From contig JADWOT020000420.1 of assembly GCA_036345935.2 (NCBI GenBank), positions 124,001-188,000 of the forward strand: 64,000 nt of DNA, in the 5' to 3' direction. Below, one piece after another: positions 26,801-37,866 of this stretch (positions are counted from its first letter, which is position 1; each line of letters begins with the position of its first letter). A program made the position numbers and the translations under genes. Source of the DNA: Taenia hydatigena. Its lineage: Eukaryota; Platyhelminthes; Cestoda; Cyclophyllidea; Taeniidae. A model generated the notes under the pieces. It made no database searches. It was not told the origin of the DNA and worked only from the letters and a program-made list of their open reading frames with translations.

Positions 26801-28425
26801 AATGCAAGTGTCTTACCGTTGACAGTCTGCATTGCTCCACATGTTTTTACTCTTTCGCTGCACTAAGTGGTAATACGTGTCGTAACGATGGAGAAATGCG
26901 TGCATTCTGAAACTACAATGGAGTGAAGCTGACAGTGCGCTGATTCAATAGTCGTCTAAGAGGACGTGCAACGTCAAATTTCTCAACTGATTATATTGCC
27001 TTGATCACCGCATCGAGACTCCTTTTTGCAAAGCTTTCAAGACAACTTTCTGGGTTTCATAAATTATTTGCTTTGATTTTTGCTTATCTAAGGAAGTTTC
27101 TCTATGAGGTACGCAGTCACGCATGTTTCGCCCATGCATTGAAGTTAACTGCGAGAGGACCGAATAAAAAATTTGCTACCATTAAAACCCAAACAACCCT
27201 CTTTGCTGCCATTAACTTTGCAAAATGTGATTAAATCGAATCCGCTGGGGAAAAAGTGTGATGTGGAGTGCAGCCGTTTGAGAAAATAATAACAAGGCAA
27301 ATGTGAAGATGGTGACATGCGATATCATCTTTGCCACTTAAGTTCACAAAGTAGCAGTGTAATTTGATAGCGCGAACGATTATGCCCATCTTATCCTTCT
27401 CAACTTCATGCTACAAATGGTAGTGCTTTGATAATTCTCTTTGTCATGAATGGTTTCGTACACGATGATAAAGGTAAGGACTTGATTAGCTGCCGCTCAA
27501 AGCATTTGCACCGACGAGAGTATCTTCTTGCTTTTGGTCGTTACGAATTCGCCGTGGGCAGTGCTGAAATATCTAGGGTAGTAGACATTTTTACAAATTC
27601 TTCATTCGTCTGCATTGGAACCATGCTCTAAAATGAGGTAAACAAGAGTTTATTAAACTTGCCAATATTTTACTTATGGGAATATCGCAATAACCAAGAT
27701 GATCATATAGAAATGTTAAGGGTTTGACTACTTCCATTGGGCAAAGTATTGCATTCTGACCTCCTAAGAAGCCCTGTTGTGTCAATTTTAAAAAATGGAA
27801 AGTAAGCTTTATGCAACTCGGTCACGTAGTTCCTTTGCCATTAAACTAGCAATTGAAAGGAGCGCTATTAAAATGCTTTACACAACCCGTTATTCCTAAT
27901 AAGCTGATGCGTAAGACTCCAAATGAAGGTTATTCCGCAAAATGAAAATTGTTTTATGCGCCAAAAGGTGTCAAAAGTTGGCTTGAAATAGACAGTGGTG
28001 CCTGAAAGCATGACTATGACTAATTGTAGAAGCTAACTCAAAGCACTTCCCTCCACCGAATGCAGCCTTGTAGAAGGAGAAGCAATCGTGGTCTTGTTAG
28101 AACTGGTGGGGAAAGTTTGAAGTTTTATTACAGACTGACCTGCCCTCGGTTAGGTAAGGAAACTGCATGGACGTTCTCCAAGTTTGTCTGCAACTTACAA
28201 AAATGAATGCAAGGCTCGTGGGAACAAGCAGAATGAGACGAAGGTTGATCATCGAATCGTAGAGCATAGCATAGTTGGCGGAGAGGAGCAAAGTGGGAGA
28301 GCATTGGGTTCGACCGTCTAGTAGGCATGCGGCGAATCGAGGCCGTACCATCAGCCAGCTGACGTAATTTGTCTTCATGCCGCAGGACTTCTCAACCATA
28401 ATGGGTGGTCAAACTGCGCGCCCAT

Positions 28426-30878
28426 GACTCCACATGGGAGTAGGCCACGGCAAGTCCTTTCTATTAGAGTTCCCTACTATACTTCTTGTCATGATGACTC
28501 ACATTTTGGTGACATGAAATAAAGTTGTGGACGAGGGTCCTCTCTTGCTCGCCAATGAAAAGGTGGGTTAAGATGACACAACACTGAGCCAGGTCAGTAT
28601 GAGTGATGATACCATCGTCTATTACAGCTAGACACAGACCTTAAAGGGAGTCAGCAAGGCACGGAGCGCTTAGATATGCTTCGGCGTCGAGGATAAAACA
28701 AAGGATCACAGGTAGCAATCCGAAACAACTCTTCTATGTTCATATAATAGTTGAACTAAGCGAGGTTTACTAGGGTTGCTACCAGCATAACATATTCCTT
28801 GTTGAGTTCGCCGCCTTCAGCCCTCATACCCTTAAAGCAAGGGGATAAACTTAGTATTGACACAAGTTTTAGCTTTCCAACCACTCGTTTACATCGGGAA
28901 AATTTGCAATATCTTTACTACCATATCTGTGCTTGCTAAACGCCTCTCACCCAAAACACATTGCTTTCATTCTGATATGTTGTACGCACCAGTTCAGAGT
29001 GTAAGATACAAAAAATGTTGATAGAAATAAGCTTTCTGATACATTTGATAACCTTTTAACCATCACGTAGTTTTATTCAGAAAGTTGCTTGCCTAACGGA
29101 TAACTTGTAATATCCAACGTTAAAGACTATCAGTTAGCGAATGCCTTTCTTATAACACCAGCAAAACAATAAAATATTAATTTGATTGAATCGCTATTTT
29201 ATCAGTCGATAGTTTTGACTGGCTCATTAAAGATGTCATCCCAGCAAAAACTGGGTGTCGCAATCAGAGCAGATAAGAGCTATTGCCTTAGCTGCTGGAA
29301 GGCTCCGTCATATTTCTCCGTCCACTTACAATTTTTTTCCGTCTGATACTCACTATTCTGCTCATTAAGCGCGCTTTTTGTCCCCAGGAGTAACAATAGG
29401 TGCAATTCGTGCCTGTGGAGTAAAAATCCTCTTACAACGCCTTCAACTAAGAAGGCATCTGTTATCGCCATTCCCCTCAGGTTTGTCGACGGTCACAAGC
29501 ATCGATCACGACTGTTCGGAAACGCTATTTGAACTACATTTGCTAGCCTCAACGTGTACATGTCGCACTGGCCATTATATTCTTCTTAAGACAGGATTTT
29601 AATGTGCGCGTGCTGTGGAAATAGCTAATCTTAATTTGATATCTAACAAAGGAAAAATGACTGCTAACTTTGCCTGTTATGCCTCATCGAATAAAATGCA
29701 TAAGCCCTCATTCATTCCAGCAGTTTCAAAGTGTTCAGTGCAGCGAAGATATCCAGGACGCACTTTTGCCACCATAAAATTTGTACACCTAAATTGCTAC
29801 ATAAAAGATTTGTTTTCGATAAAATAAGCGAATACCGTAGTGACAGCTATCTTCTTTATCCATCATGGTGCCACGCAAAGATAAACTCTCACCTATTTGA
29901 AGGAGTTGAAGCTTAAATTGATCTATTGAAAATCTTCTTAAGCACCACCGAAAGTCAACACTCATGTTGAAGAGATAATCAGAGTAAACAGTTTAAATGC
30001 TTACAAGTCATGGAGATATGATGAGTCGTTTCCTTAATGTCGCAATGCCCAACGGTGACCTTGTGTCTGCCACGGTAAACTCCTTGCAAAATCGCATGTC
30101 CCAACTCACAATGACTTCTGTTTGCAGACTTGGGTATTTATTGTACAATTGAAATAATTTTTACAGACTTTCCACAGATGACGTTCAAAAGAAAACAAAA
30201 TCTCAATGATGTGGAACTTTATCATTTCCTTAGTTTTATTATCTTTAGAGTTCTTTGCTTAAGAAAACCTTGATTTTATCGCCTTTGGCAGGGACACATT
30301 CCAGGCAAGCTTGACTGTTCCTACATGCCACTCTTCTTACGCACTATCCGTTGTAGCATAATTTTGTCAACCCAAGATTCGCTGGTTTTAGGTTGGTGTT
30401 TTGGGCCTACTTTCTTACTGAGAATGCGTTTTTACGGTAAATGCATTAGTCAACTGGTTGTTGGTTATGCTACGCCTACCTGTTTCAATTTTCAGTAGCA
30501 CACCAGCTCCGTACACTTTATAATAAAGACCTAGGTAGACCCATTTCTCATGACTTCATAATGCATACATGGAACGCATTATTGAGACGGCAGAACTCGA
30601 AAGCGTGCTGAGACCATCTTAAGCTGCAGGCGGCCGTAAGTTGTTTAAAGAATTACCAAAACAGAATAGAATTCTATTAGAGTTTGGTTGGAACTAAAAT
30701 GGTGAGCATGAAGTATGAATAGTTCCTTCATTTGTTCAAACATCTGGTTATAGCTCGATCTTCCTCTTCACCAAGTTGTTCACGCTGTTTAAACAAATGG
30801 ACGAAAATGCGGAACGTGATTGTTTGCTTATTTTAAGGAATGCAGGTTTTCAAGCAACCCTATCCGAGGCAGATAAGC
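28426..30878. other. gene-free stretch right of unit A
   Basis: Homology to unit C ends near 28425. Beyond it I see AT-rich sequence with short, motif-free open frames on both strands. No exon can be supported. Confidence 0.4.
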
Positions 30879-31079
30879 TCATAATCCAATTTTTACTAAG
30901 GACGTTCCGTTGAGAAGGGAGGCGATAGGTGTGCGGTGTGTGGGTCCAGAAACAGGGCTCCCAAACAAATTGACACCAGTGTGTGGACCAACCTCGAAGT
31001 AATCCACAATTGCCCCAAGCCCGCTGCTGTAGTCATCACCCAATGCAGACACCATGTCCTTCTCACTCCCACTAAGCAC
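30879..31079 (-). CDS. possible terminal exon, unrecognised protein
   Basis: This open frame looks more protein-like than its neighbours. It is mixed in composition, acidic at first (SEKDMVSALGDDYSSGLG) and ends in LLNGTSLVKIGL before a TGA. A possible acceptor (GTGCTTAG) lies just upstream, so it could be the last exon of a minus-strand gene. I do not recognise the family, see no upstream exon, and find no AATAAA close behind the stop. It lies in the single-copy DNA between unit A and VAL copy B. It may well be a chance frame. Confidence 0.2.
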   Translation of the reverse strand: MLSGSEKDMVSALGDDYSSGLGAIVDYFEVGPHTGVNLFGSPVSGPTHRTPIASLLNGTSLVKIGL

Positions 31080-32100
31080 GGCAGGCAGCCAGCGCTATCG
31101 TAGTTTGCACCAGTGATAGCTGAATCTCGCAGTTCACAATCATATCTCAGTAGTGGTCCTTTGGTTGAGTAATTTCTCCGTAGTGATTCACAGTTGCACT
31201 TAGGATTCGAAAATCAGGATACAGCAGTACATGGATCATGCAAACATAACAACATCGTGCTACCGAAGTAGAGCATGGATGATGTTACAAGGAAATGGAG
31301 AGGAGATTGGGATTGTAAAATAGGAAATGAGAAAGTAATGAGATGCATTCCGTTTATCTCAGTGGCGAAAGTCACACCATTGCAACTTTGTGGAGTCAGT
31401 TATTTATACAATTCCTTGATGTGTAAATAACTTTCTCGTGGGTGGAACCGTCGCTTCATTTTTAATGTCTACGTGCGTGTAAGCATGCTAATGCACCCTC
31501 GCTGAAGGAATACGCCAAACGTCGGACTTATAATGATTGATATGTGAGAAGATTAAAGCATGACTTCACAGAACACGTACTACACACAGACTGATAATCT
31601 GCTGGCTGTCGGCTAGTGAGGGCAGGTGCTCCAACACGTGTAGATAAATCTTCCAACACAGAACGGCAATCTGCATTAAGAAATTGCATCAGAGAATGAG
31701 AATCGCAACACTGATCTTAAGGGATATGCACGTCTACTTGAGTTTAACAGTAACAATTTCATGATCATTCACGGAGTTAAGATGATTTTGGACTAAATGT
31801 TGGACTTTGGCTAGTCGACTTGGTCCCAAATTCCCATCCCTCCAAAGCCGGGTTCTCTATAGGCCTATTTCAATTCCTCCAACTTATCTGGTCATCATCA
31901 CCCCACATCCTACATCTTTCACTGTCTACCTCACTTTCTCTCCAAACACATTAAGTCTTCCTTTTCCCAAGAATTGATGCTGATTCGATGTAAGGCATAG
32001 AAGTCCCATTTGTCCAGTAGTTGCAGTTTCTTTATGTTACTCTTCGTTGTCTTTATCACTGTCTGGTGTCGAGGGAAGCCTCTCTGATCGGTGGCTGTTT
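31080..32100. other. gene-free stretch upstream of VAL copy B
   Basis: No supported exon. From about 32115 the sequence becomes similar to the reverse complement of the regions upstream of VAL copies A and C, marking the left limit of the inverted B unit. Confidence 0.5.
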
Positions 32101-32369
32101 TGTTCTTCTTGAGGACAGGTTGAGCAGGACTGCAGCAAAAAGTGACTGCAGTGTTCGTGGATTACATAGTCAAGATCAGAACACTTGAGTCACTTCAATC
32201 AGCAGATCTGTTATTCAAAGTTGGCTTGACCTGGACCATGAGTGACGGGATTATCTCTACCACTGTGATGTCAGTCTGTCTATCACGCCACGTCCAACCA
32301 TATCACACCACACCATGTTTCACGAATAAACACGTGCGATCATCTCGTCCTCCTAGTCCCTTTGCCACG

Positions 32370-33438
32370 ATGATATGCGCACAGAATGGTGAGTTATTCA
32401 TTACTTAGCATTTCTCACCATCATCATGCTCGACTGTTGCTCCGCACACATTTTGCTTTGTCAGGTCTCTTTATAAAGGTGGTCTTCTGCCTGATCACTG
32501 TTATCGCCATGGTGGCGTGTGAGCCACCCACGAAAACTGAACAGGCACTACTTCTTGAGGCTCAATTGGAAGTTCGCGAAAATGTGCAGCCTACTGCCAG
32601 CAATATGCGACTAGTGGTAAGTCCCTTCCTAACACCTTCGCGGTTGACTAGACATGTGTTGATACTATAATCCCTTTTGCGTGTAAATGTTCTTTGCCTA
32701 GACTTATTCGAAAAAATTGGAGAATCTGGCAGATTCATGGGCGTACAGTGGAGTTGTACAAAATACCATTGTCATTAGTGGCATAAAGCCACCCATCACT
32801 GAAGGTGTGTGCGCCTGGAAGAAAGAAGTTAAGCAATACAATTATTACAACAACTCTTGCACAGGGATTTGTAGTCACTATACACAGGTAAGTAAATCGT
32901 GTTTGTGTGCGTGTGTGTGCTATTCATGATATGCGGAGTGTGGATGCAATCAAAGCCACACAGCGAAGCCACTCACTTTTTACTACTGAGTGTGTAGAAG
33001 AGTTGTAAGCGGGTGGATTCATGTGCATGTTGGTGTGGTATTGAATAGTCTGGTACGAGATGGTACGTCTTGTCATGCCTTCTTTCCCTCCACGTGGACA
33101 TCTGGTGTAGGCAACCACAAATGAGGTGGGCTGTGCAATGCACCAATGTTATGACATCATACCTGGTTAAAAAATCCACAATACTTGATTGCTTGCGATT
33201 ACAAGCATGGGCAAGTTTGGTTTCGTCTGATCGTCTGACAGATGAGGTGCCTGTCGATACACTGCTATGTGCTCACTGATTTAGAGGGAACCTCAAAGGA
33301 CAGCGGCCGTATGAAGAAGGAGCCAGCTGCAGCCGCTGCCATAAAAAACAGGATTGTTTCCGCAACCAATGCGTCAAAAAGCGAAAAGGCCATCACGAAA
33401 GAGTAGCCGTCCCAGTCTGTGTGGTATACAAGGACTAG
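32370..33438 (+). pseudogene. VAL/CAP-domain gene copy B, multiple lesions
   Basis: Five-exon layout like copy C. Exon 1 is 32370-32388 (MICAQN), exon 2 is 32465-32616 (signal peptide, then LLLEAQLEVRENVQPTA) and exon 3 is 32702-32887 (62 codons: CAWKKEVKQYNYYNN, ending SHYTQ). The exon 4 remnant is about 33102-33210 and exon 5 is 33285-33438 (PYEEGASCSRC..., ending CVVYKD, stop TAG). Lesions relative to copy C: the exon 4 acceptor AG is AT; the CAP 'VW' Trp codon is TAG at 33108-33110; a 1-bp deletion near 33166 puts TAA at 33168-33170; and the exon 4 donor is GC. Exon 3 lacks 12 codons, in the area that holds the first tetrad His, and the 'GEN' Glu is Ile. The TAG could serve as a new AG acceptor restoring the frame at GCA ACC (ATTNEVGC), but the TAA 57 bp later would still end translation. 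The exon 5 frame is intact. Probably a pseudogene, or a source of a short secreted fragment. Confidence 0.85.
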
Positions 33439-33595
33439 TTGTGTACCGCATGTACTGGCTGTGACCAAAATTATGTCCTGCAAATTAATCGCCATCCCTC
33501 CAAACACTCCTACCACACTTCTCCACCTTTCCACCTTTTAAGCTCTGTCACCTCTCGAGTATGTTTTCTTTGCTTCCCACTCCTTCTTTTGGCAG

Positions 33596-33601
33596 AATAA
33601 A
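33596..33601 (+). terminator. poly(A) signal AATAAA of VAL copy B
   Basis: AATAAA about 158 bp after the exon 5 stop. Copy C has the same hexamer followed by the same 'tgcacacaaac' at almost the same distance, so this is the conserved 3' end of the VAL transcript. Confidence 0.6.
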
Positions 33602-33900
33602 TGCACACAAACACATATGTTGATGAATATTGCTATGAGGAGATGGTGTGTGCGGCGTGTAAGGAAAAGAGCACCTTGTGGGGCTTAAAGCTGGGAGTAC
33701 GGCGAAGGAGGTGATAGGGAGGTGAGGGCCTTAGAGATAGTGATGTATGAGGTGAAGGAGAAGAAGGAGATGTGTTTGCCTCAGGAATAGAAGTGCACGA
33801 GCTGTAGAGATAGTGCCAATGCTTTAAAATCGTCTCCATATTGCAGCATGAAATGGGAATACATTGCAAACAGGCCTGACGCTATGGAGGGCAGAGACTG

Positions 33901-36400
33901 GCTCAACTAATGAGTCGGCAAGGCGCGTTTGAGGAAAGTTAGCTGCTTTTGGGCTCACAGACGAATTACATCCCATGCATTGTGGCGTTTGGGATGTCGA
34001 CAGGAAATAAGTCTTATCATATTACAAATGGTCTAGGCAGTGGACTGTTAAGAACTGTGGTTGGACCCAAATGGCTGTGTAAGCAAGAGTATTTTCAGTC
34101 AGTTTTGCTCAACCCGCCTTTACATCGAATGGAATGTCAAGAATCATATCAGTATGAGTTGTCAAGGAAATACTAAGAGATTTGACACGTGTTAATTAGT
34201 TTCAGGACTGTACTCATCCTGCAGAGGCCTGGAGAGCAGGGCGTGGAATGTGTTGATGGTTGAGCGTCTAGTGGATGTTACCATCCCTCGAGTGAAATTG
34301 CAGTGCAGACGTGGTCGTAAAGCCTCCTCAAATGTCTTGTCCCAACTGGTCATGTAGAGGTGCATCTGGCTGACTGCGGCTTTTCACTTTGTTCACCATC
34401 GTCCTCTTCTCGCCTCCATTCCTGCTCCCATCTTCTGTCGTAACACTGTGCAATTTCACTTCCAAGCATGAATGTGATACTTTCTACGCATTTGAAAATG
34501 TTTCCATAATTTACTCTGATACAGGCGGGTAACATTTCCCTTTTTGATTGAAATTTGCAATTTTATCAATCGGTGGTTTCACAGATGCCTTTTATCTAAC
34601 TATTAAAAGCACTTTCTTTGGGGAGCTTGTTTCTCTTTTCTAAGTTACAGCCAAAAGCGAAAAGGATGAAGTTGGAAGCACATGATTTGTGTGTGGAGGT
34701 TGTAAATGTCATCTTCCCGGTATCCGCTACTAACCGTCTAATTTGTCGTCTTCATTTCCTGTTCGTAAGTTCTATTCCCACACTGTATTGGCACTTGTCA
34801 ATGATACTTCCTAATATGTTGTGGCTGGCGGATTGTTTAGTGGATTATTTCCACAAAGTCTTAGATTTGTACTATACGAGGAGGAGGAGTAGTGCAAAGT
34901 GCCCAATTTCAACGGTGCGCAGCAACTCAGAGAGAGTGTTTGCATTATGGTGCGTGTGAGTGCCCTCCCTGTTCATAAGGTCTTACAGGATAAATGTGAG
35001 GAGGTGAATAAGGAAGAGGAGAGGCATAAAGCAAACACGATGCTGCGATGACTCAGTGTACTGAATTAAGACAAGAATCGAAAGGTAGGTGTTTATTCCA
35101 ATCAAGTTACGTACAGCACAAAAAAGAAGAAAATTCCGTCATTGTTTGTTTACTTCGTTTTTACTGGTGGACATGTTTTCAATCTTCCTGTTGATTTCGG
35201 TTGTCATCACATCCCTCTTTTGTAGTTGCATTTGCGTTAGTCATGAGAAATGCATGCGACGACTTACTGGTTGTGATGTCATCCTAACATTCCTTTTGTT
35301 ATTGAGGAGTGGTATGGAAGTCTGCGCTCACTATAGATAATGTGTTGGGGATTAGATGCAAGGAGACAGAATTTGATGAGAAAACCCTGCTCCTCCAATT
35401 GGTGAGCTGGAACTTGGTACAGTGGATGTGGGCTGCGTACGCCTACTACAAGGCGCATATTCCTCTTTATTTAAAAAGTAAGGACGCAGACAATCTCTTA
35501 CTTTCTTTACTCATTCTGTTCGTAAATCTGCCTCAAGAAGTGTCACGTATTTCCTTGTTTCAGACAAGCAATCCGTGATACCGCGACCACCTTATACCAT
35601 CAATCTACATTTACGTTGCAAGAGTGTCATCATCCTCTACTCTCTGCACGTGTTATTCTCATTGTAAATGTTGAGGATTTGACAATTCCCCTTTTGCTGC
35701 TGTACTTTCTGTGTCTGCTGCAATAGACCTAGTACATCTATTTGGGCCTTCAGTGAAATCTTGTTCTTCCATTGTTGCAGTGTTGCATCCTATTAGCACT
35801 GCAAACATTTAATTGTACTTTGCCATGTAATTGTGTAGCTACATGTCTTCATTTCCTTAGCAATAAATTTTTTCAAATCTCAGTCATTATCTTGTTTCCT
35901 CACAAAGTGGATTAAAATCAAAGCGAAAGGAGGAGGACCTGTTGGTAGATCGGCAAAGTGGGCCCAACTCACCGTGATATCCCTTGCATTTTATGGTGAA
36001 ACGTGAGTGCTGAGCATTGACTAAAATGAGATTAGAGTGTATCTATCACAATGAGTGCAGATTGTATCCCAACAACCCACAACTCTCAATTATTAGATAA
36101 GAAAAGGATTGCTGTTCTATTTTGGCTGTCTGGAAATGAGAGGACAATTCCTAGTAGTCCAGATATCTCTGCCGCTTAGAGAAGATGACGATACACTTAC
36201 ATTCGTGGGATCTGTTGGGTTGCAGCATCATAACAGCAAGTTCTTGCATCTCTCAGATATATCAGATAGCACTAAATGCACCTCTCCAAAGTCTTTTAGA
36301 GAAACGTGTCGGCGGTGTTGATGTGACATTTATTGAACACTATTCACTCGGGGTTAAACAAACTGTTCCATCACCATGACTTACAACACTTGTTGCAATT
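33901..36400. other. gene-free stretch right of unit B
   Basis: Several open frames of 60-113 codons occur (for example 34618-34959 and 35309-35578, plus; 34350-34535, minus, with a charged tail), but none has a recognisable domain or a clear pair of splice sites. Confidence 0.35.
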
Positions 36401-36413
36401 TACTTGATCACTT

Positions 36414-36560
36414 GCAGCTGCTCGAAGCTGTCAATTAGGGGAATGCGATGCATTGTTGTAGGGACATTGTTCCATAATCTCTTGGAAACCTCTACTGACA
36501 GCTACCACCGTTGGCTACCGTTCGTGCACTTGATGGAACACTTTTGTCAGACTAAAGAAT
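36414..36560 (+). repeat. dispersed repeat, inverted partner at 39465-39575
   Basis: Plus-strand sequence here matches the minus strand at 39465-39575: 'gctgctcgaagctgtca' against 'gttgctcaaagctgtca', then a 36-bp stretch starting ttggaaacctctac that differs at only a few positions. Both read through as a similar peptide (LETSTDSYHRWLPF here, LETSTYSYYHWLSL there), so it may derive from a coding exon or a retroelement. The plus copy has a TAG early in the upstream part of that frame. Confidence 0.6.
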
Positions 36561-36599
36561 TCAGACGCTCTTTTCATAAATGCTGACTCGGAATCAAAA

Positions 36600-37500
36600 A
36601 GACGCAAGAGACCCCGGTATACCTTCTGCTGTTTCCCTTCCTTTGTCCTCCTAATCCCTTATCCCTTTACACTATAGCATAATAGCATGATTCATGCAAT
36701 GAATTTACCACATTGTAAGCTTCTAATAATCTAAGTGTGGTCAATGTCAAGTAGAAGGTAATACCAGTAGGCGTGAGGGATGCGACAGTTGCCTCTGTTA
36801 CTTTTCTCATGGAAAATCATCAGCAAGAAGTGATGTACACTGGTAGTACCTGCAGCCACAGTCAGTGAAGACTTTTCTGCCAGTCAACGAGGGAGCTGCA
36901 GTACCAACTAATTGCACATACAAATCTCTGCATCGATGTCCTCACAACGAGATTGGCAACGATGGGAAAAATGAAGAACACATTTTGGCCTCATCAAAGG
37001 GTGATTGTGGCATACCCAATCGGCATGTCAAACGAGCATCGCTCGCCGTCGGCAGTAAAACATAGACTAGGTGTCGGGTTAATCGTCGATCCACCAAGTG
37101 AGAGAAGCAATGGCGAGTGGCGTATTTGATTAATTCTAGCATTCAAGACATTCATAGAATCGAAATGCAACCAATTGAGGGGTATTGTCTCACAGAAACT
37201 TCAGTACTGCTATCCTCAATCAACGTAAATTCCTCCAGTCTACAAACTGCCTGATGGCTTGTTCACTGGCAAGTCCTGTTGGCCAGGAAGTCATCCCACA
37301 TCCATCCCCAAAAAAAGCCCAGAAATGCGCTTCAAGCAGTAACTGCTGCTAAATTTGTTGTTACGACGTCACTTTTGCTATTTAAACAACTTTAAATGTG
37401 CTTGCGTTCAGCTACAACTCTCTCGTCGAATAGCACATCATCGCCTTACCCACCTAATTCGACTGTCCAATTAATTTTTAGTGCTCTCAATAATTCACTA
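36600..37500. other. gene-free stretch
   Basis: Nothing supported. Short motif-free frames only. Confidence 0.4.
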
Positions 37501-37528
37501 GTCAGCCAGCCAGCCGGCCAGCTAGCCA
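37501..37528. repeat. short (CCAG)n-like tract
   Basis: A run of 'ccag' and 'ccgg' tetramers (gtcagccagccagccggcca, then gctagcc). It is imperfect and able to fold on itself. A minor simple repeat. Confidence 0.6.
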
Positions 37529-37575
37529 TATTAATGCTCAAGTAAGAGGATTGATTCGGTTTCAATTAGTTATCA

Positions 37576-37866
37576 TCAAAGTTGTCGACTAACTAGAAAG
37601 AAGTGTCGGTGCAAGCTGGCTTCCTTGAAGGTAGTCATACACAGTAGGTCGGATAGGAGAGAATTTGGTTTTTGTTTACCCCGGTAGCGTTTCCATATCA
37701 CTGCAATCAAGATTGCCCTCTGCTGCAGTCTAACAGCCGCCATGTGGTATGCTAAGATGCTGGAGAACCAAAGCAGACCAAATGATCCACCCGGTTTTCT
37801 ATCCAACCAAACAAGCAACAGTTTGAGTAGGATCATCGGTAGACAATAAATAAGTGTTTCACTCAC
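37576..37866 (-). CDS. possible membrane-protein exon, unrecognised
   Basis: The minus-strand frame begins with two likely membrane segments (LIYCLPMILLKLLLVW and FGLLWFSSILAYHMAAV), then basic residues (WKRYRGK). A possible donor (CGGG then GTAAAC) follows, with possible acceptors upstream of the start. I do not recognise a family. Against it, part of the frame overlaps a weak repeat ('caacagtttgaatagg'-like) also seen at about 38316 and 38630, where it is not open. A chance frame is at least as likely. Confidence 0.15.
   Translation of the reverse strand: MSETLIYCLPMILLKLLLVWLDRKPGGSFGLLWFSSILAYHMAAVRLQQRAILIAVIWKRYRGKQKPNSLLSDLLCMTTFKEASLHRHFFLVSRQL

Larger units (their letters stand above)
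22294..28425. repeat. segmental duplication unit A (partner unit C, about 41700-48664)
   Basis: Matching landmarks occur in the same order and orientation in both units. VAL exons at 22474-23012 match 42679-43216. The upstream region with 'gtggtccaggtcaagcc' is at 23144 and 43331. The stretch 24640-24780 matches 44840-44960, 25500-25700 matches 45700-45870, and 25800-26030 matches 46000-46220. Further matches are 26230-27240 to 46500-47470, 27420-27830 to 47650-48070, and 28130-28425 to 48370-48664. Identity varies, roughly 70-85% by eye with many small indels. Open frames in the spacer (for example 24640-24882 and 25821-26033) are not kept open in the partner, so the spacer is probably non-coding. 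This is a duplicated 'VAL gene plus 5-kb spacer' unit. Confidence 0.8.
32115..33900 (+). repeat. inverted duplicate unit B carrying VAL copy B
   Basis: The unit matches the reverse complement of about 41700-43530. The left part (32115-32369) matches the VAL upstream regions at 23013-23260 and 43217-43530. The middle holds the VAL exons. The right part (33440-33900) matches the reverse complement of 41700-42060, including the 3' UTR and a stretch with 'cccatttcatgctgca' (opposite strand here). Unlike units A and C it has no spacer block attached. It is a VAL gene with short flanks, moved and flipped relative to the array. Confidence 0.8.
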
